A stretch of 64,000 bases of DNA from Edaphocola aurantiacus (GTDB taxonomy: Bacteria > Bacteroidota > Bacteroidia > Chitinophagales > Chitinophagaceae), in the NCBI RefSeq assembly GCF_019797745.1, contig NZ_VOSI01000001.1, positions 62,001 through 126,000 of the forward strand. Direction: 5' to 3'. Each line of letters starts with the position of its first letter. Within the stretch, counting starts at the first letter, position 1. Shown piece by piece: positions 18,335 to 26,074 of the stretch. Under the pieces are notes generated by a model. That model did not search any database and had not been told where the DNA came from. It saw only the letters and a list, made by a program, of their open reading frames with translations. The translations under genes were made by a program, and so were the position numbers.

Positions 18335-18727
18335 CAGGGATTCGTTATGAGCAATTGATTAACTACGCAGCCCTAAATTTCGCATAAGATAATCATAATA
18401 CCAAGCAAAAAGATTGCTAAGAGCGTGGAAGCCTGATTTTATCGACGCAACTCAAACCTTTTAGTTAAACACAAAATGGCCGTAAATCAAGTATTAAGTA
18501 TTATCATAAAGGAGACATGAATAGCATTGTAATTTAATAAAGCAACCCGCGCCAAGGCTTAAAGCCTCTAACAAATATCTTAAGCTAAATAATAAATTCA
18601 GCAATCAGTTTACAAAGGACCATTATAAGGCAATAATGTGCAAATCAAAGGCACTTAAGCCTTCCAGATGATCTTTTATTTTCTGTGGATATCTTTGCTT
18701 CAAGGCTTCAAAATCGGAATAAAAAAG
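18335..18727. other. Non-coding edge of the accessory stretch
   Basis: No convincing frame is present on either strand. Composition becomes visibly more AT-rich from here to about 25 kb. A short inverted repeat lies near 18556-18568. The region probably contains the promoter of the minus-strand secreted protein. Confidence 0.4.
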
Positions 18728-19057
18728 TTAATGTTCTTCGTTAATCATACACCATTCAGGACACACAATCAACTCTGTAGCCCCAAGTACGCGAAATATT
18801 TGCTTTGCAATTTCAATATACCCACTACTGGCAACTTTATTTTCGGTGAATGAAGTCCAATTAGCAAAATGACTAAACAACCCAGTTAAGCATAGAAGAT
18901 CATTACTAATAGATACATATATACCATGACTATAACTATTATCCCTCTTTAGTAATGGATAGTGTAAAGAAAGGTAGGGCGTGTTTACATAATTAATTGT
19001 TTTTTTCAACTGCCATAACTCAGGATTTAAATTTACCAGATTTGCTAGAGAGAAAAG
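18728..19057 (-). pseudogene. Probable 3' remnant of an unknown gene
   Basis: An open frame of about 110 codons runs from a stop at 19060 down to 18728. It has no ATG near its beginning; the best start is a TTG at 19009. The predicted protein has normal, mixed composition (for example HGIYVSISNDLLCLTGLFSHF and VLGATELIVCPEWCM), unlike random frames nearby. It reads like the C-terminal part of a small soluble protein whose 5' end has been lost, perhaps through the events that brought in the neighbouring insertion sequence. I do not recognise the family; an immunity-type protein is only a guess. Confidence 0.35.
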
Positions 19058-19275
19058 TTAAACACCTTCTTATATGTCTTATATTATTCAGGCATTTTTG
19101 ACGCCTATATATCCGACAGAATTAATCAAATTATTTTTCCAATAATCATGTTTTCTATAAAAACCACCGGATTTAGCGTTCCTTTTGCGCATTGTTTGTT
19201 TTGATCAAAATTGAACATTAGCGATTCTTTCTGATCAATCTCTTATAATTTTTGGAAATATAGGATAAGTGTGAT

Positions 19276-20220
19276 ATGAAAATATCCACTAGATTAAATC
19301 CCGAAAAATTGTTCAAATTCAGATCCATTACTGAATTGATACTAGCCTTCAATACAGAAGAGAAATGTATTGATTTCCTGGAGCAAATAATATGGAAAGA
19401 CACTGTTGTTTCACCGTTTGACAAAGATTCCAAAGTTTATAAATGTGGCAATCGATATAAATGCAACAAGACAGGAAAGTATTTCAATGTTAAACATGGC
19501 ACATTCATGCACGGCTCCAAAGTCAGCATGCAGAAATGGATTGCAGCTATTTGGTTCTTTGTAACACACAAAGGAGGTTTATCCTCAATGCAGCTTCATA
19601 GAGAGCTTGGTTTGACACAAAAGACAACTTGAGCGATGTTGCATAGAATTAGGAACTGTTCCAAATTTGAGAATATGCATAAAATGAAAGGAGTTGTTGA
19701 GGCTGACGAAACGTATGTTGGCGGAAAGAACAGGAATCGACACCATGACAAAAAATATAAAAAAGTACAAGGCCGTAGCTATAAAGATAAAGTTCCTGTA
19801 TTTGGTTTGATTGAACGTGGCGGAAAGGTAATGGCACGTGTGGTACCTTCCGTTAAGGCTGAAGATTTACAACCTATTATATGTGGAACCGTAGAATTAT
19901 TTAGTACTGTTTATACAGACGAATGGGGAGCATATCACGGTCTTGGATTGACTTTTGATCATTCAATAGTCAATCATGGCCGTAAGCAATTCGAGAATGG
20001 TGATGCTCATACAAATACTATCGAAAATTTCTGGGGAAACCTAAAGAGGGGCATCATAGGTGTATACCGTGTAACATCACGGAAACATTTACAAAAGTAT
20101 TTGAACGAATTTGTCTTCAAATATAATACTCGAAAAAGCAAGCCAATGGAAAGCTTGTTGCATTTACTGTCTAACTTAAAAGGGACAAAGAAGACTTATC
20201 GAGAACTTGTTAATTGTTAA
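19276..20220 (+). mobile_element. IS1595-type insertion sequence (ends not resolved)
   Basis: The transposase-coding core of an IS1595-family element lies here in an AT-rich context. I could not find convincing terminal inverted repeats or a target duplication in the 100-150 bases on either side, so the element may be decayed or its ends may be diverged. A small hairpin at about 20274-20289 may be its transcription end. Confidence 0.7.
19276..20220 (+). pseudogene. IS1595-family transposase interrupted by one in-frame TGA
   Basis: Two frames in the same phase (19276-19632 and 19636-20220) together encode one IS1595-type transposase of about 314 residues, separated only by a TGA at 19630-19632 (codon 119). 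Family members normally have TQKTxWxMLHRIR here, and this copy reads TQKTT-stop-AMLHRIR, so a single TGG-to-TGA change explains it. The DDE-like core is complete: VEADETYVGGK, VYTDEWGAY and NTIENFWGNLKRG. The N-terminal zinc ribbon is partly degenerate. Codon 120 onwards could be re-initiated at the ATG at 19636. The element is probably inactive unless the stop is read through or is a sequencing error. Confidence 0.85.
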
Positions 20221-20305
20221 ATTTTTATAATAATTGAATTGAAATTAGGATTTATAAAATAACAAAATAATAACCGTAGAAAAATTACGGCAATAAAATT
20301 TTGTT

Positions 20306-20313
20306 TATTTTTG
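20306..20313 (+). promoter_or_regulatory. Possible -7 element before the ATPase gene
   Basis: TATTTTTG matches TAnnTTTG and lies 22 bases before the ATG at 20335. No good -33 element is seen, so this is tentative. Confidence 0.35.
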
Positions 20314-20334
20314 GAAAATATAAATTTTAATAAA

Positions 20335-21450
20335 ATGTTAACGAGATTTTCTGTTGCTAATTTTAAGAACTTTAATAAAAAATTTGAATTTGATCTTTCA
20401 GATACTAGTGGATATAATTTTAATACGGAATGCATAAAAAATAATATAGTTAATTGTGCATTAATTTATGGACATAATGGTGTTGGAAAATCTAATTTAG
20501 CATATGCAATCTTTGATATTATTGAACACTTAACCGATGGCGATGGTAGAGATTCGGAATATGAGAATTATTTAAATGCCTATAATGATTCTGATTTTGC
20601 AGAATTTCAGTTTGAATTTTTAATAAACTCAAATAAAGTAATTTACAATTATAGAAAGACCGACTATAAAAAAATTATTTACGAAAAATTAAGTATTGAT
20701 GAAAAAGAGGTTGTTCTTTACGATAGAATAAAAGATAGTAATGCCATTATCAAATTAAAAGGTACAGAAACATTAAAAAGCGAGATTTCTAACGATGAAT
20801 TGTCTATACTTAAGTATATAAAAAATAATGCGGAGTTAGATGATGATTCTATAAATCAAACATTCAAAGATTTCTTTTCTTTCGTTGAAAGTATGCTATA
20901 CTTCAGATCATTAAGACAAACCTCTTATATGGGTCTTGAAAGTGGCAAAAGAGATATTTTTAATTATATAATAGAACAAGGAGAAAGTGAAGAATTTGAA
21001 CTTTTTTTAAATGAAGCTGGAATTAGTTGTAAGCTAGTTGTAATGGAAAATATAGAGAAGAAGACATTATATTTTGATTTTGGCGATAAGTATATTCCAT
21101 TTGTAAATGCTGCTTCGATGGGAACGATAGCTTTAGCTGTTTTTTATTATTGGTTTATAAGAGTTAAACAAACAGATAAAGTTTCATTCTTATTTATTGA
21201 TGAGTTTGATGCATTTTATCATCATGCACTATCCAAATTAGTTGTCAATAAGTTAAAATCCACTAATATTCAATTTGTCTTAACAACACATAATACGTCA
21301 ATTCTAAGTAATGATATTTTAAGACCTGATTGTTATTTTGTTATGGATAAAGAGAGTATTTCACCACTGAGTAAAAGAACAGAAAAGGAATTAAGAGAAG
21401 CTCATAATATTGAAAAAATGTATAAAGCGGGTTCATTTGATGTCGAATAA
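20335..21450 (+). CDS. AAA15/ABC-type ATPase of a putative two-gene defence cassette
   Basis: I start at the ATG at 20335 (MLTRFSVANFKNF, 371 residues) and not at the upstream TTG. The protein has the SMC/RecF-like layout of AAA15 ATPases: a first strand NFKNFNKKFEFDL, Walker A GHNGVGKS (46-53), an inserted helical and beta region (about 70-240), an ABC-signature-like ASMGTIAL, Walker B FLFIDEFD (285-292) and the H-loop TTHN (317-320). The end ELREAHNIEKMYKAGSFDVE is typical of ATPases from AbiL, RloA and PARIS-like systems. It overlaps the downstream Toprim-like gene by 11 bases. Codon use is far more AT-rich than in housekeeping neighbours, which suggests horizontal transfer. Confidence 0.8.
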   Translation: MLTRFSVANFKNFNKKFEFDLSDTSGYNFNTECIKNNIVNCALIYGHNGVGKSNLAYAIFDIIEHLTDGDGRDSEYENYLNAYNDSDFAEFQFEFLINSNKVIYNYRKTDYKKIIYEKLSIDEKEVVLYDRIKDSNAIIKLKGTETLKSEISNDELSILKYIKNNAELDDDSINQTFKDFFSFVESMLYFRSLRQTSYMGLESGKRDIFNYIIEQGESEEFELFLNEAGISCKLVVMENIEKKTLYFDFGDKYIPFVNAASMGTIALAVFYYWFIRVKQTDKVSFLFIDEFDAFYHHALSKLVVNKLKSTNIQFVLTTHNTSILSNDILRPDCYFVMDKESISPLSKRTEKELREAHNIEKMYKAGSFDVE

Positions 21451-22192
21451 TATATTGTTTGTTTTTGAAGGAGAAAAAACAGAAGATTTAATAATAAAAA
21501 GTTTAAAAAATTCATATTTAAGTGAAAAAATCATTATAACTTCTGCTTATTGTAATACTATTTATCAATTCTATAAATTAATTTCTGGAGACGAAGATCT
21601 TGATACTTTTAATTTGCTAAAAGAAATAGAAGTTAATAAGGCAACTCTGCAGGATTTTACAAGATCTGACTTTGCAGAAATATATATGTTCTTTGATTAC
21701 GATGGACATGATACTAGTGCAAGCGATGATAATATTATAAATCTTCTAGGCTTTTTTAACAATGAAACAGAAAAAGGTAAATTGTATATCAGTTATCCAA
21801 TGGTAGAAGCACTAAGGCATATTTCTGAACCTGAAACTAATTTCAAAGATTTAAAAGTCGAATGTAAAGTGAATATAAACTACAAAAAAGTTGTTCACGA
21901 TACTTGTATGAAATGTTATAGTCAATATAAGAAATATGATGAGGAAACTTGGAATAGTGTTATATGTTTACATTTAATGAAAATGAATTATATTGTAAAT
22001 GGCTCATATGAATATCCTAATGGTAATATTTCTCAGCTAGATTTGTTTTATAGTCAACAACAAAAGTATATTAATATTGATTCAACTATTGGAGTTTTAA
22101 GTTCATTTCCAGTCTTTCTTTTTGACTATTATGGAGAAAATTTAAAGGCATACCATTGGTTTACATCATTATCCTCAACCAAATTATTATAA
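21440..22192 (+). CDS. Toprim-like (RloB/AbiLii/AriB-type) putative effector
   Basis: The start at 21440 (MSNNILFVFEGEKTE) lies inside the end of the ATPase gene, giving 250 residues. The N-terminal FVFEGEKTEDLI (acidic Glu10, Glu12 and Glu15) and IYMFFDYDGHD (Asp86, Asp88) fit the Glu and DxD metal-binding sites of a Toprim fold, as in RloB, AbiLii, OLD nucleases and the PARIS effector AriB. A distinctive KLYISYPMVEALRHI motif (114-128) follows; the C-terminal half is not recognised. By analogy it would be a nuclease or translation-blocking effector controlled by the ATPase; that is inference. I cannot assign it to a named defence family. A perfect 18-bp hairpin follows the stop. Confidence 0.65.
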   Translation: MSNNILFVFEGEKTEDLIIKSLKNSYLSEKIIITSAYCNTIYQFYKLISGDEDLDTFNLLKEIEVNKATLQDFTRSDFAEIYMFFDYDGHDTSASDDNIINLLGFFNNETEKGKLYISYPMVEALRHISEPETNFKDLKVECKVNINYKKVVHDTCMKCYSQYKKYDEETWNSVICLHLMKMNYIVNGSYEYPNGNISQLDLFYSQQQKYINIDSTIGVLSSFPVFLFDYYGENLKAYHWFTSLSSTKLL

Positions 22193-22227
22193 ATATTAAG
22201 GGACTCAAATTGAGTCCCTTAATATTT
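22191..22227. terminator. Perfect 18-bp bidirectional terminator
   Basis: Arms 22191-22208 and 22210-22227 pair perfectly. It begins at the effector stop codon and lies just before the end of the convergent small gene, so it likely serves both. Confidence 0.85.
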
Positions 22228-22244
22228 TGAAATGTAATAATGTA

Positions 22245-22475
22245 TTATTGGATGTAGATGCCATAAATATTATACCCAGGCAGCAATCCATCCAATACAC
22301 GCAGCTTTTTTACAGATTCATTTCCTTCCTGCGTCATGTAATATTCTTTATTACAATTACACAAAAAATCGAGATCCAAATTGATTTGCAGTATTCGTTC
22401 TCCAATCTCTTTCATGATATTCTCCAAATCTCCTGCAACTGTATGTTTCCCAAAAATCTGCATCCAGACCGCCAT
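22245..22475 (-). CDS. Small hypothetical protein (76 aa)
   Basis: Starting at the ATG at 22475 the product is MAVWMQIFGKHTVAG and onward, with no signal peptide and two Cys near the centre (LCNCNKEYY). A TTG start at 22508 would add 11 residues. The case for a real gene rests on context: it ends against a perfect bidirectional hairpin, and a promoter-like pair (TTTG, 18 bases, TACCTTTA on the minus strand) lies just upstream. I recognise no family. It could be an accessory gene of the defence cassette, but its opposite orientation argues against co-transcription. Confidence 0.45.
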   Translation of the reverse strand: MAVWMQIFGKHTVAGDLENIMKEIGERILQINLDLDFLCNCNKEYYMTQEGNESVKKLRVLDGLLPGYNIYGIYIQ

Positions 22476-22532
22476 AACACTATTTTTTCTTAAAGGTATA
22501 GCAAACAATTGGTATGCAAAGACTACGATCGT

Positions 22533-22557
22533 AAAACGGGGTTTTCCCCGTTTTTTT
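22533..22557 (+). terminator. Intrinsic-terminator-like hairpin with T-run
   Basis: A 9-bp stem (22533-22541 with 22546-22554) is followed by a T-run to 22557 on the plus strand. It lies between two divergent genes, where no plus-strand gene ends. It may block read-through into, or attenuate, the gene at 22669. Confidence 0.55.
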
Positions 22558-22668
22558 GCTTTGTATGGAGTACTACCTTTATAGTCGATAAGGTAATCAA
22601 AAAGCTACTAACTGAAATGTACTTACTACAAAAAATCCCTTAACCACTCACTTCTAAAAAGTCATCCG

Positions 22669-23100
22669 ATGAAAACAATTGCATTTTTGACGATACTACT
22701 CACCTGCACAGTCAGCTTTGCTTACGCGCAAAAAGCAAAGTCTAAAAACGAAGAAGTGCTCATTGAAAAAATTACATCAACACTCAGCCCTGTAAATGGC
22801 AAAGAAAGTGAAACGGATCGCTCCTATTCTGATCAATTGTTCAAGAAGTACAAGATCAGAAATTTTGAATTTCATAAAATCAATGTTTTAGATGGCAGTG
22901 ACTGTAATTTTACTTATTCCGACGGAGAAGAGCCATTCCCCCAATCGCTTGATGTAGGCGACTTTTATATGAGTAGAGATATTTATAATGAAGACAAGAC
23001 TATTTATGTTCGCCCACAGTACGTAAGATATTTAAAAAACGAAAAGAACCCGATTGCCAGTAAGGTAGTAGTCGTATTTTATGTATACAAACATAGATAA
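22669..23100 (+). CDS. Small secreted protein of unknown function
   Basis: The 143 residues begin with a good signal peptide (MKTIAFLTILLTCTVSFAYAQ, cleavage near residue 21). The mature part is hydrophilic, with segments such as VLDGSDCNFTYSDGEEPFPQSLD and DKTIYVRPQYVRYLKN, and has a single Cys. No family is recognised. It lies within the accessory stretch and is followed by another small secreted protein 226 bases downstream, too far to assume one operon. Confidence 0.6.
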   Translation: MKTIAFLTILLTCTVSFAYAQKAKSKNEEVLIEKITSTLSPVNGKESETDRSYSDQLFKKYKIRNFEFHKINVLDGSDCNFTYSDGEEPFPQSLDVGDFYMSRDIYNEDKTIYVRPQYVRYLKNEKNPIASKVVVVFYVYKHR

Positions 23101-23326
23101 AGCCCTCCTTTTACCCACTTTCAATACTAACGTTATAAAATCCTGCAAATCTGCATCCTGTCTATTATACAAGCATTAATTAAAGGATAATTAATCTGCC
23201 CCTTCCTGGCCTTTACTACGCAAACTATTCAATGGCACATCGCATAATCATAATTGCAATGTGCTGACATGTACGATATTTTACCAAGCAAGTATTTCAA
23301 ATTTTTAATCCTTAAAGAATAAAGAC

Positions 23327-23827
23327 ATGAAAAAATTAATCCTTGCAATAACAATATTATTATTGCTCGCTACGTCAGTGAAAGCACAAATATGGACAAC
23401 ACCACAGGGAGTAAGAGAAATACCTATAGCCAATCTTTCCGATCTCGCCATTGCCTCATTTGATCAAATTGGACCTGTTATTTACTTCAATCCTGCCGGT
23501 ATGCAGCAAGTCGGGCCATTAGCAGCCGCATTTTGTATGGCTCATGAATATGGGCATCACAACCTGGGTCATATCATACAAAGACTGTGGAATGCCAATA
23601 ACCCATACGTACAGGCATGGCTCAATCAGAATATGGAGAATGATGCAGATGCATATGCTGTAAGCTACTGGGTAAGTCAGGGTAATAAAGCCGTAATTCA
23701 AGCAGGAGCAACAATGATGTGGATATCCAATAACATAGGAGATCAAACACATCTACCGTCTCGGATAAGGGCAAATAATATAGCCAATCTCTTCTTTCAG
23801 TTAACCGGTACCCCCTTGTACCAATGA
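23327..23827 (+). CDS. Secreted HExxH metallopeptidase-like protein
   Basis: The 166 residues start with a signal peptide (MKKLILAITILLLLATSVKA). MAHEYGHHNLGH (HExxH at 73-77) and ENDADAYAVSYW (104-115, a Glu/Asp third-ligand motif) together form a minimal zinc-peptidase site like those of M48-type and related gluzincins. The whole protein is little more than this catalytic core, and no membrane segment follows the signal peptide, so it should be periplasmic or secreted. Substrate unknown. It may be an ancient peptidase domain kept for a non-proteolytic role, but both metal motifs are intact. Confidence 0.65.
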   Translation: MKKLILAITILLLLATSVKAQIWTTPQGVREIPIANLSDLAIASFDQIGPVIYFNPAGMQQVGPLAAAFCMAHEYGHHNLGHIIQRLWNANNPYVQAWLNQNMENDADAYAVSYWVSQGNKAVIQAGATMMWISNNIGDQTHLPSRIRANNIANLFFQLTGTPLYQ

Positions 23828-23900
23828 CAGGAAGGGCTTAGTAATTGATTAAACAATCGCAATACGTCAAGTATCAGACTACCTGATGTCCAGGATTTAA

Positions 23901-23943
23901 TTATCTCTTTTACACAATTTAGAAATGTGCTAAAAAAGAGATA
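23901..23943. terminator. Imperfect hairpin after the secreted peptidase-like gene
   Basis: Two arms around 23901-23915 and 23928-23943 can pair with small bulges, flanked by T- and A-rich DNA. It is a modest terminator candidate. Confidence 0.35.
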
Positions 23944-24061
23944 AAATCAAAAATCTTTCAACTAGTATAAGTGTTTAAAGTTTAGCAATTGAGTTGGTGA
24001 GGTCAATTTCCCCAACAAATCGTAACGAAAAACTGCAAAACAACTCCATAATCCTAAAATT

Positions 24062-24880
24062 ATGACAATCATTTCACACATTCCAGTATTTGGTGAGCAT
24101 TCGCAAGAAGTCGCTTTGATACAAACATTATTAGAAGAAAACGGTTTCAACCCAAATGGTATAGACGGTATTTATGGAAAGGATACCAAAAGAGCTATCA
24201 TTGATTTTCAAGATAGAAACGGGTTGACGAAAGATGGCATATTAGGTAAAATTACGTTAGGAGCTATGGGTCTCAAAATTAAAACTCCTGTAAATGCCGA
24301 TGGCTATGCAGTCCTTTCCTGGGAAAAACATCATCCAGAGCGCACGGAATGGTCAAAAATAGTTATCGACAAAATCAGCATACTTTGGGATAAATTAGCC
24401 CAATGTCAGGATATTACAGATTTTCACCCCGACTTTGTAAGATTGACGGCTAAGCAACAAAAAAGCGTTTGGGCAGAATTGATCTGCAATATTTGTCTGC
24501 ATGAAAGTAGTTGGCAAAGAACATGTTCAGTCCCGGAGAAAAATTTCGAGAACCTTGATTCCATAACTAACCAATTTGTAAGAAGCGAAGGATTGATGCA
24601 ACTATCTTACCAAGATAAAAAATCATATGCTAGTTTACCATGTGATTTCAATTGGGAAGTAGATAAAAATTTAAAAGTTGACGATCCCAACAAAACTATT
24701 TTCAATCCAAAATCTAATTTAGAATTCGGTATAGAAATTTTAGCCAACCAAATCAAAAATCATAAAAAGATTGCTTTAAGTAAGGGCTACGGAAATTACT
24801 ATTGGGCCGTTTTGATTCCCGATGGAAAGTACACAAAAATACCACAAATTAAAAGTATTTTAAAAGGCATGAGTTTCTAA
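24062..24880 (+). CDS. Peptidoglycan-binding domain fused to a lysozyme/transglycosylase-like domain
   Basis: Residues 10-70 are a PG_binding_1 repeat (EVALIQTLLEENGF, GIDGIYGKDTKRAI, FQDRNGLTKDGILG). The C-terminal half resembles a soluble lytic transglycosylase fold: ICNICLHESSWQ (candidate catalytic Glu148), SEGLMQLSYQD (175-185) and FNPKSNLEFGIEILANQI. It should bind and cut cell-wall glycan. No signal peptide or membrane anchor is visible at the ATG at 24062, which is odd for a wall enzyme and recalls phage endolysins or effectors delivered by another route. No phage or secretion genes are next to it. A perfect 23-bp hairpin follows. Confidence 0.72.
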   Translation: MTIISHIPVFGEHSQEVALIQTLLEENGFNPNGIDGIYGKDTKRAIIDFQDRNGLTKDGILGKITLGAMGLKIKTPVNADGYAVLSWEKHHPERTEWSKIVIDKISILWDKLAQCQDITDFHPDFVRLTAKQQKSVWAELICNICLHESSWQRTCSVPEKNFENLDSITNQFVRSEGLMQLSYQDKKSYASLPCDFNWEVDKNLKVDDPNKTIFNPKSNLEFGIEILANQIKNHKKIALSKGYGNYYWAVLIPDGKYTKIPQIKSILKGMSF

Positions 24881-24881
24881 A

Positions 24882-24938
24882 AAGCATATAAGAAAGAGCC
24901 AAAAAGCCATTGCGCTTTTGGCTCTTTCTTATATGCTT
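24882..24938. terminator. Perfect 23-bp hairpin terminator
   Basis: Arms 24882-24904 and 24916-24938 pair perfectly around an 11-base loop, starting two bases after the stop of the wall-hydrolase gene. Confidence 0.85.
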
Positions 24939-24939
24939 C

Positions 24940-25294
24940 AGGCTCTGGTTGGCCAAGGAATTCTTATGGCTCATTTTATACGGCTGTTGATATTTACTGA
25001 TTGATCTGTTTAATAGGATTAATACAGATCATAAATACAATCACCGTAAAGTGATTAATAAAATCGATTTCTGAAAATATAGATCTTATAAACGTTGTTG
25101 CGGGGGGGGGGGGGGGGCGGCCCCCCCGTGTTGTTTTTTATAAAAAAAAACATTTAAAAACGGTGGGGCCCCCGGGCACGCCCCCCCGCAACAACGTTTA
25201 TAAGATCTATAACATAACCTCATCAGCCTAGCGGCTACGGATTTCTTTTGGTATCTGTGACAGAACTCATTTTGATCCAATGAGTCTTTCATAC
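24940..25294. other. Gene-free stretch carrying an inverted-repeat element
   Basis: Apart from the element at 25080-25209 nothing is recognised. The open frame at 25086-25298 on the minus strand runs through the homopolymers and is not credible. Confidence 0.5.
25080..25209. repeat. 130-bp element with perfect 29-bp terminal inverted repeats and G/C homopolymers
   Basis: Arms 25080-25108 and 25181-25209 are perfect inverted copies. The inside holds a G-run of about 17 bases, several 7-base C-runs, and A- and T-runs. It could be a small MITE-like insertion, an extreme hairpin, or an assembly or base-calling artefact at a hairpin. Confidence 0.6.
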
Positions 25295-25897
25295 TCATGG
25301 AATCATTTTATTATGGGTTAATTCAATGCTTTTGATCGTGCCCACAGGGGCTATCTTTATGATCTTGCTGTCTTTGCTTACATAAAAATAGTATACACTA
25401 TTGCTGCCGATAAGGAATACCTGCTCGCGCTCTCCGGTAGTGAAATTTATGGTACGATCATACTTGGCCGTACCTTTTTTGATGTGCTCCGCCTGCTTCC
25501 GGCCACCACCATAGCCCATGCCAATAAAAAAAGAGAACAGAGAGGCCGCCAGTACCCCGGCAAAAAGAGAGGAAATTTTGTCTGCGATCTGGCCTTCGGT
25601 CAGGTGCTCCTTCCCTTCAAGTCCGGCCATTTTGCGTGCGATAGCCCTGTGCTTGTTCCTCGCCAGAAAGACAGGAAAAAAATAGGAAAACAACACCAGT
25701 ATGGCCACAGCAATGAATACCACGGGATGCGAGGTCAGGTCTGCAACAGGACTAAGCAGTACATCCATAATAGTAGAGTAATTGAGGATATGGATGCCGA
25801 GCGGGTAATAAAATAAGCTTTCTTTCAGGATACCCAGTACAACCAGGAAAAGGTAGCCAAATGATAAAAATTTCTGAATGCCTGCTGAAAATTTCAT
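25295..25897 (-). CDS. Membrane protein of unknown function
   Basis: The 200 residues have three or four hydrophobic segments (about 8-28, 57-78 and 108-128), a charged loop ARNKHRAIARKMAGLEGKE between them, and a soluble C-terminal part (about 135-200) that looks like a small beta domain (VFLIGSNSVYYFYVSKDSKIIKIAPVGTIKSIEL). No family is recognised. The gene marks the return to genome-typical base composition after the AT-rich stretch. Its stop lies about 85 bases from the inverted-repeat element. Confidence 0.65.
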   Translation of the reverse strand: MKFSAGIQKFLSFGYLFLVVLGILKESLFYYPLGIHILNYSTIMDVLLSPVADLTSHPVVFIAVAILVLFSYFFPVFLARNKHRAIARKMAGLEGKEHLTEGQIADKISSLFAGVLAASLFSFFIGMGYGGGRKQAEHIKKGTAKYDRTINFTTGEREQVFLIGSNSVYYFYVSKDSKIIKIAPVGTIKSIELTHNKMIP

Positions 25898-26009
25898 GAT
25901 GGAATGAACAAGAATGTGCTACAGATTACGAATATTCAATTAATAAGGTTGTAAATATAGTCACTAAAAAGTGAACAATAGCTGCCTTTCATAAAAAAAC
26001 CTTCATCAT

Positions 26010-26046
26010 GTATTGTTGCGCGCTGCTTTGCGGCGCGCAACAATAC
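26010..26046. terminator. 14-bp hairpin, likely terminator of the SRPBCC-DinB gene
   Basis: Arms 26010-26023 and 26033-26046 pair perfectly and are GC-rich near the loop. It lies just past the stop of the minus-strand gene at 26075. Confidence 0.7.
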
Positions 26047-26074
26047 AGTACACAAAAGAGTCACCTCCTCAATA

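Noticed and set aside
19276-20220. Programmed recoding or selenocysteine at the transposase TGA
   Set aside because: No selenocysteine-insertion hairpin or frameshift signal was evident; a Trp-to-stop substitution is simpler.
24062-24880. Prophage endolysin
   Set aside because: The domains fit, but no holin, structural, integrase or other phage genes are adjacent, so a prophage call is not supported.
25086-25298. 70-codon frame across the inverted-repeat element
   Set aside because: It reads through G/C homopolymers (Gly/Pro-rich) and has no coding character.
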